From the NCBI GenBank assembly GCA_015501585.1, contig JADNRY010000005.1, positions 62,001 to 126,000 on the forward strand: 64,000 nt of DNA, read 5' to 3'. The position numbers and the translations under genes are program-made. Below are positions 37,201-48,248 of the stretch, piece by piece. Below the pieces are notes generated by a model. That model was not told where the DNA came from and did no database searches. It saw only the letters and a program-made list of their open reading frames with translations. How positions within the stretch are numbered: the stretch's first letter is position 1; every line of letters starts with the position of its first letter. This stretch comes from Rhodocollybia butyracea. Taxonomy: Eukaryota > Basidiomycota > Agaricomycetes > Agaricales > Omphalotaceae.

Positions 37201-37299
37201 AGCACACAAAAGTTTTTAGGCGCCCAAGGTTGCATGGGCGTCAACTGCTCTAATTGTCTTTTGCCTTCATTGTTCCCTTTCTCTTTTCTATCCCCTACA
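37201..37299. promoter_or_regulatory. Very short divergent promoter MEF2 / STE14
   Basis: Ninety-nine bases separate the two ATGs, so core promoter elements must be shared or overlap one gene's leader. A pyrimidine-rich tract precedes STE14. If STE14 began at the in-frame ATG 37234, the gap would be 33 bp, which argues for 37300. Confidence 0.6.
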
Positions 37300-38271
37300 A
37301 TGTCAGACCTAGAAGAACGCCTTAGACAACGTGAACAGCTTCGGCATCATGCTCTTGCAACAGTACCATCTGTTGATGTACGAATGGCTGGTAACTTGCC
37401 AAATACACCTCTTGCTGCCGCCATTATAGCCTTTCTCCTGGGTTCCGTATTCTGCTTCGGACTTGCGATATTTCTCGGACAAATCTCACTGTACTGGTGG
37501 ACAACATATCAACTTGGATTCTTCATTGCTGCCTGGTCAGCATTCCACTTCGGAGAGTTTGCTGTTACTGCTGGATGGAATTTGGAGAAATGTAGCATTG
37601 AATGTGAGTGCTTCGAAGCAAACCGATGATTTGTGGCTCATACAAGTAATAGCTTTTCTTTTGGATAATGGATCTATGTATCATATAGCGAATAGTTCAG
37701 CCATTCTTGAATACCTTGTCACTTTGTATTTTGTACCTTATTTCAAGACGCGCTTTTGGGTATCGGTTGTTGGTAAGTTTAGTAGTATGTTAGTTTGTCA
37801 ATCAAATATAACAGTCTGCAGGTATGGTTATGGTACTCATCGGTCAATTTATGCGCTCAACGGCCATGATACACGCGTCAACAAATTTCTCGCATACACT
37901 CGCGTTCAAAAAACTGGACCGTCATCAACTTGTTACTGATGGAATTTATGCGTGCGTAGTATTCCAACTTTGACAACTAGCCCTTGATGTTATTTGCAGC
38001 TGGTGTCGCCATCCATCGTACGCAGGATTTTTCTACTGGGCCTTGGGCACCCAGCTAGTCCTGCAGAATCCACTTTGCTTTGTTCTATACTTCATTCTGT
38101 TATGGAGATTCTTCTCTGCAAGGACAAAAAGTAAATCTGATTCTTTTGATTGCTCTACACGAAGCTGATAATCTTTTACCAGCCGAAGAACGGGCACTGA
38201 TCAAGTTTTTCGGGGATGACTATGTTAGATACAGCAACAGCGTTGGAACGATGATTCCGTTCATACCATGA
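37300..38271 (+). CDS. STE14: Protein-S-isoprenylcysteine O-methyltransferase (ICMT)
   Basis: ER membrane enzyme that methylates the C-terminal prenylcysteine of CaaX proteins such as Ras and lipopeptide pheromones, using S-adenosylmethionine. The start MSDLEERLRQREQLRHHALA precedes hydrophobic TM segments (AAAIIAFLLGSVFCFGLAIF and TTYQLGFFIAAWSAFHFGEF). The spliced segment WNLEKCSIESFLLDNGSMYH matches the family. Catalytic region: GQFMRSTAMIHASTNFSHTL, then HQLVTDGIYAWCRHPSYAGF with FYWALGTQLVLQNP. The C-terminal signature is EERALIKFFGDDYVRYSNSV with GTMIPFIP. Five short introns keep frame. ATG 37300 is preferred over upstream in-frame 37234 by homology and promoter space. Confidence 0.92.
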
Positions 38272-38372
38272 TTCATGTACTTTCTGTCGAAATCAAACTT
38301 GTGGATCATATGCATGGAGCGTATTGAGAAGCCATAGAGAAAACATGCAACATGAAAAATTTTATAGCACAA

Positions 38373-39101
38373 TCACTCCTCTGCTATCGCACCCTTTTCT
38401 GACACATAGATACCGTCTAAGAATTTACGAATATCTTTGTTCCGTACTCTGCAAACGCCGTGGATGGAAGCGGCTGTAAAAAAAAGGATCAGAAACCAAT
38501 AAATAAAAACAAGATGAAAACCTACCCGACTGCGAAACCATGTCAATGTCGTTACCCTCAAGGATAAGCTCGTCCTTCTGTGCCTTGGACTCTGCAACCA
38601 CAACACCGTTTAGCATGTTGACGTGTCGCACAGTCTACAAATTCCAGTCAGTGTCCAGATAGAGCTCCGATATGTCCCGCCTCACTTTCTCGCCCAAGAA
38701 GTTACGAATCTCGACAGAGTGTCCGTCATCCTGGATAATGCAGTTGATGGGGAAATGGGCGTAGACGGCACGCATTTTGTATCGGAAGCCCTAGAATAGA
38801 TATAAAACCCTCGTTAAAAAAGCACACAACTCCTCCGACGGACCTTGGTAACACCGTTAATCATGTTGTTGATCATACTCTTGATTGTCCGCAGGCATGC
38901 AACATGTTTCCTTCCTCCCTGCCAAACAGCAAGCGTAACTTTGGTACTTTTGCTCTTGACCAGCCGGATGTCCATGTTGACGTGTTGGACGTTCTTTGTG
39001 AGGGTACCGCGAGGGCCAGTCACGGTAATGATACGGGCTTTGATGGCCACGGTGACTCCCTCTGGGATGTCGAGTTCTTCGGTTTGGAGGACGTCCCGCA
39101 T
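38373..39101 (-). CDS. RPL9: 60S ribosomal protein uL6 (L9)
   Basis: Large-subunit protein near the sarcin-ricin loop. The start is [20 protein letters not shown] with [20 protein letters not shown]. Then come [40 protein letters not shown] with [70 protein letters not shown], and the end [20 protein letters not shown] with [13 protein letters not shown]. Three coding introns are inferred. The ATG directly follows a TTTTCAG acceptor, and a perfect GTAAGT donor lies near 39237, so a 5'-UTR intron (about 39102-39237) is likely. Confidence 0.93.
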
Positions 39102-39702
39102 CTGAAAAAGAGAAAATCAACATCCAAAGTGGTCAAGTCGATCCAGCGAGAAAAAGCAGAGATTCTGCGTAATATGGGCATAGAAATGACCGCGAAAATG
39201 TGCAAGATCGATTCGAACAACATTCAGAGGTAGAACTTACGATCTTGAAGCTTGAGGGAGGAGTTTTTGGGTATGGGGAGTATAAGAAAGCGAGCGCTTA
39301 TTCCAAGCAAAGTCACATGATGAAGCTGCCAAGAAATCTCTTAATATTATTGATTATCCACTAGTAGTATGTATCAACTCTCTTCCTCGCTCGTTAACTT
39401 GAATACATAGTACACAATATGTTGCTTCACAGATAATGAGATTGAACAAATCCACTCCCCAATGTTTGAAGGTCTTTGTTACTTTTTTTGTTTAATTAAG
39501 TCGTGAGAGTTTACTGAGTCATGTGATGTCGATCGGTTATTGTTTGGCCCCAGGTCAAACGGATCTTTTAACTCTCTTTCTTCAACCACTACGACTGTTC
39601 TGCTTCGTCGCAGTTTTTGGGTGTGAAAAAAATATTTGACAGAATACGCCAAGTCACTGTTAGGTTGAGCCTCTTGTTTCTGGTTATATTAGTTCCAGCA
39701 GG
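39102..39702. promoter_or_regulatory. Divergent region RPL9 / PCF11, with RPL9 5'-UTR intron
   Basis: Includes the inferred RPL9 leader intron (39102-39237) and about 460 bp of shared upstream sequence. AT-rich stretches (TTTTTTTGTTTAATTAAGTCG near 39485) could be nucleosome-poor promoter DNA. No gene is seen. Confidence 0.55.
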
Positions 39703-42098
39703 ATGTCTCTTTACTATGGGCAGCCTTCGTACAGCGCCAATGCTTTCAGTGCCCCGCCGCCAATGCCCAATTATTCTCTTGTTTCTCCTCCTCCGCCTGC
39801 CATGTATACGATGGATCCAGCAACTTTCCGTCGAGAATTCTCTGACAGGCTTGCACAACTAACAGTCAACTCACGCCCTCTCATTCAGCATCTGTCCATG
39901 ATGGCGCACGAGTATTCTCGTTTTGCAGAAATTGTTGCCCAGTGTATAGAAGCCCATATTCGCAAGGTGAGTCTCTTTCTTCCGTTGCCTCGAATCGACG
40001 AAAAACATGGATAACGCTACGATACAATACCCAACTTTCAATGTAAATTGTATATTATTCGTAGTCGGTAGATGTACAGTGAGCAACGAAAAACGAAAAG
40101 CTGCTGGCCTCTGAACCGAGCAACGAAATTTTCTTCTTTCGCTGCCCATGTCGTATGAATGATTCCGCGGTAATGCTGACTCAGATTTCCTTTTTTGTAC
40201 AGGTTGCGCCTTGGGTCAAGTTACCAGTTTTCTACTTGCTCGACATGATAAGCAAAAACCTTTACGAACCTTACGCTCGCCATTTTGCAAGATTCGTTAT
40301 TCCTCTGTTCATTGAAACATATCAACAGGTCGATGAGGCTACTCGCAGTAAGATGGTTGAACTCGTGCTTACTTGGCGGACTGGTTCTCCTGTGGGCAAG
40401 GAACTCTTCGGTGTACCAGCCCAGGTATCAATAGAGCGCAGTATATGGGGTGATGGATTGAGCAGTGTATGTCCATCTTTTGAACCCTAATGATCATCGT
40501 TAAGTCTGCCCTTCAGTCCAACAATGGTTTCTATTCAGGTGTCGGACAAATTACCAAGGCTCAAGTTCTCAGTGAACTCGAGTTTACTCTGGGGCAGAAA
40601 GAACGAGCTGTACAGGCTAACCCAAGCGACTTCACTGCGAAGACGCATGTTAATGTCCTTCATCAGGTGTGTCTCGTTTTATCTCTACTTGAACAGGCTC
40701 GGTTAACGTTTATTTTGTCTAGCTTCGGAAGATCGTGGAAGCTGGCGTTTCCCAGGCCGATTTACAACAAATTCTCAATCAATTGCGTACCCTCATGCGA
40801 AGCAACTCTCAATCTACGTCTCCTCCAGCGCCACAAGCACCCACTCCTCAATGGACATCATCATACGCACCAGTATCAACCCCTCCCACGTCATTACCTC
40901 CTTCCACATCGCTACCGCCAGTTTCTACATTCCCACCATCTGTATTCCCGAAAGAAGACTATAGAACTGGGACACCACCTTCATCCTCCGCTCCTACAGC
41001 TCCTACGGCTGGTCCTTCAACGCAAGCACCACCAGACTTTGCGAGTCTACTTTCAACTCTAGTAAAGGCCGGCGTGGTGACAGCAAATAGCACTCCAGTT
41101 GGAGCTGGTATCACGGTATACGATGATGATTTGAGCGTTGCCAAATCGGAACCGGAAGCAGATAACAACGCAAGAGAAGATGCGAGGACCTACCGCAAAC
41201 TGATCTTATCACACAATGTGCAACTCACTACTTCCGCCATTACCAAGTACGTTCATTTGTTCTAAACCAAACCATTATTCTTATACCTGTTATTTCTAGA
41301 ACACGACCGCCAATACCCGACCTTCTGTATACACAGCTCGGAGCCCAATGTAAACAATGTGGTATCCGTTTCCTCGACACTTTTGATGGCAAGAAAGAGC
41401 TCGAAGATCATTTAGATATGCACTTCAGACAGAATCTCAAGGCCAACCAGAACCTCGGACGAGGGCACAGTCGTAGTTGGTTTATTAGCGCGCAGGTGAG
41501 AGTCGTGCTTGGTTTTGTTTACCGATGCTAATGTCGCTTTTTCTAGGATTGGGCTCATGATGTCAAAGGGAAGGGACGTGCGGATGGTTCAAGGCCGATC
41601 ACGGCTAAAGCTGCGGCCGACGCAGAGGCTGCTGAACGAGAAGCTAATTTACGTTCTGAATTCGTGGTTGTGCCACCTGGAGACGAAGCGAGATCAATAT
41701 CATGCCCGATTTGTAAGGAACCTCTTAAATCAGAGTTTATAGAGGACGACGAGGAGTGGGTGTGGAAGAATGCTGTAAAGAAAGATGATAGGGTATGTGC
41801 TGTTTGTTTGTTTCATCCCCAAAGCAGAGATGCTGACTACGTTGTTCTCCAGATATTCCATGCTACTTGCCATGCGGAAGCTGTTACCAATGTTCTTGCT
41901 GTACGCTTACGCTCAGACCCAAACAGTCGGAGCCGCTCTGGCACACCTGAGTCCAAGTCGCCTTTTATGGCGCGATTGTCACTATCGCCCGATCCTGTCC
42001 AACGTGGTATAAAGCGTAAGGCTGACGACGATGACTCTTCTTCTGTAAGTGTTGAAGAAGGTACACCGCGTAAAAAGCTCGCTCTTTCTGCATCATGA
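39703..42098 (+). CDS. PCF11: mRNA 3'-end cleavage factor Pcf11
   Basis: Subunit of cleavage factor IA/II that binds the RNA polymerase II CTD and helps termination. After a Pro-rich start (MSLYYGQPSYSANAFSAPPP) the CID domain runs FRREFSDRLAQLTVNSRPLI, EIVAQCIEAHIRKVAPWVKL, PVFYLLDMISKNLYEPYARH to VELVLTWR. A helical block (ITKAQVLSELEFTLGQKERA) and a Pro/Ser/Thr-rich linker follow. Two Cys/His zinc sites flank the Clp1-binding region: CKQCGIRFLDTFDGKKELED with HLDMH, and SCPICKEPLKSEF with FHATCHAE after an intron. The conserved SRSWFISAQDWAHDVKG sits between. The tail contains a basic KRKADDDD patch. About eight introns are inferred. Confidence 0.93.
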
Positions 42099-44588
42099 CA
42101 CCAGTGGTTGTCATGTTTCCGTTGTTCTGAGTTTTTTCATTTTTTTTTGTTACTCTTATTCATTGCATGGCCTCCATCATATATTTTAAGACTAGTTCAT
42201 TCGCGCACATTACCACTGAACATTATTCATACTACTGCATGTATCTGTTCGCATTCACCACATAGATAGACACAATATACAGCATATTCTGGTCTACAAT
42301 AGGACATCCTGTGCTATCTTTATGCATCCGACAATTGAAGAATATAGACCTGTATCTTGGGTTTGAGGACCGAACACCAAGATATTCTTAGCTATTACAT
42401 ATAGCTCATGAAATGTGCTTGGACGGACTTTGTAAAGTTCATCTACATCCCAACCGTATAGGCGTCAAGGATGTGTGCGGCAGAGATCAAGTATCGCGCT
42501 TCAGATACAGGAATGTCATTCACATTCCAGTCTCTCTATTCGGTATCACCTCATTGATGTCTCCTGCTCCTTTGTAAGGTATCAACAATGTCAAGTTTGA
42601 TATACTTGGTCAACGAGAGGTTTGGAAACGTTCAAGCACCTTACTCGGGGAAGAATGAAGTGAACTACAAATCTCGGAAATATTATGTCGGCCAGCCCAC
42701 AGGAAAGGAGGACGTCTGACGATGCACATACCTGAATTGACTGTCTAGTCCCACAAGTATCCACATATTGTACGATCTCAATGAAGGCTTTCACCTGCGA
42801 AGCCCTCATTGCTGGATTCGTCATTGTAATAATATAGTACTGGCAACTGAGTTGGACTTGAGCGTTCTTTCGGTCCTCTTCGCAAACTAATGTGGCGAGT
42901 TGACATAGATAAATGTACGACCTCAGACTTTCACCTGGGAATCCCTCGATAGCAGATAGCTGGGTTTTGTGACTATCTCGTTAATTCTGGATATCATGGA
43001 ACGAAATAAATTCGACCATCTTCCAATTTTAATAATTTGGTGCTTACTGGCGACCGAGTATTGGAATTTGAAAGTTCCCTTCGCAGTAGCATTGCTCTCC
43101 TCGAAGCGAAGTGGAGAGCTGACATACAAGTATGAGTAGACCGTCCGTCGGAATAATAATAATTGTACAATTTCAACAAAGGCTGCAACCTAGAAAACCT
43201 GGGAGAACGGTCTGGTGATTACTCGCGACCGGTGCCGCTGCTGGGCACTTCGGATCCTTGAAGTCTCCAGCCGTATAATATTTTCTTTACAACTTCAAGG
43301 TAGCGTAACGCGGAGAGAAATGGCGAGTAAGGACATGTCTACGAGTTGACAGTTATAGACCTAGACCATGCTGCCACATATGCCGAGTAGCGTCGGGGGT
43401 TTTCACTCCATAGATTATCATAGAGGTGCTGCACTTTGCTGTTCCCGTAGATCACGACTTTCTGGGAATGTACCGGACGCGACACTGCAACCCCAGTCCG
43501 TATATGAACCATGCCGCCAAAGACGAAAAGCAGCACTAGCAGGAAGTAGAGCCACTCCGAAGCTTGTGTCCCAAAGCTACATCTGCGTTATGCCATGGTT
43601 GCAAGCATTGGCATTCTGTGCTCGTCATTTGGCTAGCTGAGACTGAGATTTAACATTCGACCGACTGTTCCCATGTAGCACCCCACTGGTTAGCGGTGCC
43701 GTGCGTTATTCTACAGCCGCTCCTACGTTAGGTTTCACGGACAGGCATTGATTGATTGAATCATGATTCGTCGCCCTGATTGAGCTGGAGCAGATAGTGG
43801 AAGCTCAAAGGAGAGGGATAAAGAAGTCGGGAGTCGCAGAATGGAGAGAGGTCCTGATTACATTCGAACGTTTCCAGATCGCTATTCGTTTTATAACCAC
43901 TGAGTGTGTTCCAGGCCTGGCCAGCTAGCCATAATATTCTGTGATGATTGCTGTTTATGATTTTTGTAACGACGACTGGCCATTGAGGGGAAACTCGCAG
44001 CATTTGTCGAAACTCGGACTCCACTGCATTTTCTACAAGACAAAATATAGGTACTTAACCAACGACTCGGTGACTCGGAAGTCATGACTGGAAGGATGCA
44101 CTGAAAACATCGACAATCCTAGCAACACTGGAACGCCAAACAAGTGCGACTCTGGTAGTAGAAAGAGGATTCCAGATGGTGTCGGAGTCCTGTATATCAC
44201 ATACGGCACCTATGGAAGAAACGAGGTGCAAAGCCCCGAAGTGCCAGTCATCCAACGCAAGTCTCGAAGGAAAGGACGTGATTGAGCGGAGAGAATATAT
44301 CGCGGGTTAATGGAAGAGATGTGGGTGATATCGATGCATCTTGTTCCTTGGTTAAATTTCGAGGGAGCGTTGCATATATAGACGCTGTTGCGTGTCCACG
44401 AATTCCAATCCCACAGTGATTCCCAGTCCTACGGCAGTGCAACAAGATATCTTGAAGAGTCGTATGTCTGTAAGCCTGCGGTCCGATGAGGTAATTACTC
44501 AGGAATTGCTTACAACGGAGCAGGAGGCATCAACGAGGTTCCTGTATGAAGCGTGACCCGTGATACTTGATCTCTGCCGTACATATCC
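42099..44588. other. 2.5-kb region without an intact gene; possible decayed coding sequence
   Basis: No complete gene can be supported. Minus-strand fragments look coding-like but break after 60-80 codons. These include MTNPAMRASQVKAFIEIVQY (42591-42824), VKV/LRSYIYLCQLATLVCE nearby, and MLLFVFGGMVHIRTGVAVSR (43339-43536). A duplicated unit is visible: minus strand near 42790, 42930 and 43185 repeats a CAGGTGAAAGCCTTCATTGA-like motif. Possible readings are an unrecognised multi-exon gene or a degenerate duplicate. No tRNA was found. Confidence 0.4.
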
Positions 44589-45847
44589 TTAGCGCCGCTC
44601 TCGCGGCAATCCCCGACTCCAGTGCAACTCACCAGCTACAGTCCGCTTGCCCCATTATCATATTAATATCTCTACGGCGAGTGTCATAGCAGTAGGTGGA
44701 TGAGCGAACGTGGCCGAGACTCGAGTTTAGCTACCAAGTTTATTTTGGTCCGAAATCCGCTCCTCATTCCTTGTGCTTATGTTCATCACTCAACATTGTC
44801 GCACTATCTCTTTGTGTCCGTTGACCGTAAAGGAAGTTAGCTTTTATAATATCAGCACAGGACGTCTCCTATGATGGACTTTCCTGAATGTTGTCCTCCG
44901 ATCTTGCCTCCGATGACTCATGTTCCATGGCTAGCCAACAACCCCTACCAGTGAAAGGCTCAGCGGCGGCACTGCCACTGAAAGCACTGGTGGTTGGGGT
45001 TGTCCCACTTCATGATGGCTCTTGCAGAGTTTCTTACCAAACTGTAGAGTGCGTAGACAGACAGAATCAGGTAGATATTCAGCACCCAAGACTAAAATCA
45101 ACTTCCACTTGGACTAATGGTTATAATTTCTTTCACTCATGGTCAGCTTTATCACTTTCAGTTTTACCAAAGTGTGTGGAACGTCATTGACTCCAGCTCA
45201 GTAGTTCCAGATGCCACTTATTCATCAAGCGCATATGCTTCATCCTTGACCCCTTCCGCCTCATCAATTTCTTGAGGTGTGTCTCCTTCAGACTTCAGCA
45301 ATACTGCTTTCAGCATATTATACAACAAATCCTACAGAGTTTCCACCAATCAGCTGTTGAATCTTTTTAAGTATGTCTGAAGCAAGTCTGAAGTATGTTC
45401 TCGGAAAGAACGTGGGTCATTACTGGAACTGACGTTAGTACTGCTTTCATCAATGCAGGCAACAGTGAATTTCTAAACTCATGTTCATGGGTTGTAACGG
45501 CATGCTTGAAAATATTCGGCCCCTTTTACTGATTGGTTCAAGATTGGTTACTGAGCGGTTTTAGTTGAAGCACATGAAAGTGCATGGATTGTTATATGGG
45601 GATTGTACATGTACAATGTAGTGATTTAAATTGACAAAATTATTCATTGATATTCTAGACATCGTCGTCGGTTGAACATTCAACAGCAGGATATACGCGT
45701 GAAAACGCCTAAACGCGCGTCGTTTCAAATTTGTGGAGCTTAAAGTAACGTGACGAGAAACTATTTCCTTTAGTTACAAAAAAAAGTTTTTTTGGCTCGA
45801 TCGCGGGGTACAAGACCCTCTCTTCCCTTCGGTCAGAGTCGGGGATA
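44589..45847 (-). mobile_element. Helentron/Helitron2-like element, copy 1 (decayed)
   Basis: On the minus strand the element starts with ATCCCCGACTC (45847-45837). It ends with the inverted copy GAGTCGGGGAT followed at once by a GC hairpin (GCCGC-GAGA-GCGGC) and GCTAA at 44589. The same layout recurs in copy 2 (56399-57441), including sequence outside the inverted repeats, which a simple TIR element would not share. Subterminal inverted repeats with a 3' hairpin are known features of Helentrons (Helitron2 type); the assignment is inference because no Rep/helicase is present. Internal sequence is diverged. A fragment at about 45345-45520 is homologous to the copy 2 ORF. Confidence 0.68.
45345..45520 (-). 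pseudogene. Fragment of the Helentron-associated ORF
   Basis: The minus strand translates to HEFRNSLLPALMKAV and TSVPVMTHVLSE. These align with FGNPLTSALMNAVPMSLPVT and THILSQ of the 271-residue ORF in copy 2. The frame breaks after about 45 codons, so it is a relic. Confidence 0.65.
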
Positions 45848-45943
45848 CGAGCAAGCGCTTAGGTCCAAGTTAGGTGCTTATTTAAGCGCTTCTTCCTTGG
45901 CAGACGCAAGCGAGCTTGATTTACCATACTTTGAAGAACGAAG

Positions 45944-48119
45944 ATGTTTGACTTTAGAGGTATTACGAACCAAGGCAGGCTTTTCTTTTGCTCACATATC
46001 TACAGCTCTTCAGATCGCAAACGAGCAACAGAGTTCCTATGGTCTGCGATACGATGATTTCGCAAGATATAGGTTTTTGTTGTATTCTCCTTGCCCTTTA
46101 AAAATTCTCATTTTTGCTTGTAGAAAACACTGTGCAAATCGTACACACCGTCTCCGTTCCTCGCTCAAAATGAACCATTCGTCTCCCAAAGGTAGAGACT
46201 TCAAAAAACTACCTCCGATGACGGAGATGGACCTGGAAAAAGTCAAGGAAGGACAGTAAGTATTTAGGGCATTGAAACGATTCTAGTCCTGATTTTAGTA
46301 GTCTACAGCTTCTTTTACTTGAATCTGAACGTGCCTGGGCTTACGCACAAGAACTAACCGCGCTTTCTCTCCAACCTGCTAATTCTACCAATTCTACTGC
46401 CATTCGCCATCATGCGACCGGCCGATTTCGCAGGTCAATACACTGGGCAACACAACTCTTGTCTTTATCTCAGTCTCTCTACACATCTACACCGCGCAAA
46501 CTCGGCTCAGAATACTTCCTGGAAGTCACTGCATATGTCCTCTTGCTTAACGGTCGATTTTTGATGAGCAGAGAAGACCATGAATCGGCCTTGGCTCAAC
46601 TTTGTGTTACCCGTTATATCCTGGACTTGCTGGCAGAAAACGCAGGAACCAGTAAAGACTATGCTTTAGCGGTTTTATGGGCAGATCAAGTTGGGCCGAT
46701 GATTAGATGGTGTGCTCATTCCCTAGGTCAAAGCAAATCATATGACGTGGATAGGATAGTGAAGGAGACGGCTAAGGAGAACATCAATGAGCTGGTCGAA
46801 GGGTCGGATGAGATTCTTACTAGTTTCCACAAAGAGAAGGAGCAGATTTCGCAGAGTGGAGGAACAGGAAGAAAGTTGGACCAAACTCGACTGATGTGGG
46901 AAGGTGAACCAGTTCCAGTGAGGAATCCGGAATTGGTCGATGTGCTGTTAAGGGTACAAGCTGCGGAAACCAAGTTATCTGGCGAGGGACCGAAAGGCAA
47001 AGACAACGGCGGAAAGAAGGCCGTAGCAGCGTACGACGCTATCTTGGCTGCACTGAGTGATGCGGAAGACATAGCGAGAAAATTGAGCGAGAGTGAGGCT
47101 CAAAAGGTTAGTAGTGTCGGTGCTTTTTCCCCAAAAAAAATTTGATTCATTCTCAACTCAGGCTTCTTCCTCCACCATTCCTACCAATCTCAACCCTAGT
47201 GGAGGTCAAGTTCGTGACATGCACTTTGTGCATACTTACATCGTGTATCAACTGCTCTCCAAACGGATTCAACGAGATTTGTTGTTAGTCGCTGCCTTGG
47301 TTGGGGAAGCAGAAGTCGACAGCTCTACTGCAAAGGCTAAAGTAGAAACGGATCCTCGTCTGCATCCAGCAGTTGTCAAGCTGCTCGAATCAATCCTCCA
47401 ATCTCTCACACAAATGCGCGCGCTGAGCGTTGTGGACGATAATGCTGACTTAAGTGCGGCCGTGGATGCAAGAATTTCATATACCAAAGCCCGCCGGTAT
47501 GGATTCGTTATCCTAATTAGAATCTTAAGTAGCTAATATCCACATTTACAGATGCATCACCCTAGGTCGGTGCTACGTCGTCCCAGGTGTCAAGAAATAT
47601 GCCGAGGCACTCACTTTACTCCAACATACCGCGCTTCACGTTCGTGAGGCTCGTTCGCTATACGATCAGCTCCAAGTCCTGGATGTCGGTTCCGATCCTA
47701 CGTCGACTTTTTACCCTCTCTCAAAAGAAGATCTCGATTTGCTTGAGTCAGCCAACACCAGAGAGGGATTAGAATACAAGCGCGTGTGGCTAGAGAAGGG
47801 TGGTGCAGGAGATGGCGCTCAAAAGCACAAGAAGCCGGTTTTCTTCAATCTTGCGCTGAATTACGTTGATCTGGACGTGGATAGGTTGAGGGAGAGGGCC
47901 GGTAGGGCTCCACCACGAACTGTGCCACCTTCTGCAGCAAATCGTGCAAATGACCCATTGCCTTCCGCAGGAGCGGGAGCGGGACTTGGAAGAGCCAAGG
48001 CCTCTGTGATGGAAGAAGCCCGTAGTGGGACACCCGAGCCTCGGGAGCCGGTCGAGAGTGGTAAAGGTGGACCAAGTCGATTGGGTAGCTTGCTGGGTGG
48101 ATGGTGGGGGCGAAACTGA
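45944..48119 (+). CDS. SRP68: Signal recognition particle subunit SRP68
   Basis: SRP68 forms a heterodimer with SRP72 on SRP RNA and is needed for ER targeting. The first exon MFDFR is joined through an intron (45962-46010) to ALQIANEQQSSYGLRYDDFA, the N-terminal RNA-binding TPR-like region. Next come RYRKHCANRTHRLRSSLKMN, GRDFKKLPPMTEMDLEKVKE, LLLLESERAWAYAQELTALS and RRSIHWATQLLSLSQSLYTS. The C-terminal half contains GGQVRDMHFVHTYIVYQLLS, RCITLGRCYVVPGVKKYAEA and VFFNLALNYVDLDVDRLRER, then a low-complexity tail ending GGPSRLGSLLGGWWGRN. The Helentron-like copy 1 ends 96 bp upstream of the ATG. A longer reading from 45792 would start inside the element and is rejected. Confidence 0.93.
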
Positions 48120-48248
48120 ATGTGTAGAACTACAAAACAGATTTTTTCACTATATACAATATGTAACTGCGTTGAATCTGTTTTTGGCCTGTATGATGGC
48201 AATTCCGATTTCTCACGTGTACTTTCTTTCTGACTCCGTTCCGCCACT

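Noticed and set aside
42591..43536. Calling a membrane receptor gene from LLFVFGGMVHIR
   Set aside because: Only isolated hydrophobic fragments are present; no family motif or continuous exon chain supports it.
44589..45847. Reading the ATCCCCGACTC ends as an ordinary TIR transposon (MITE)
   Set aside because: Both copies share sequence outside the inverted repeats (hairpin and GCTAA on one side), and no flanking direct repeat was seen.
45792..46259. Longer SRP68 N-terminus starting at 45792
   Set aside because: It would begin inside the mobile element and read through an evident intron; MFDFR-ALQIANEQQ matches SRP68 better.
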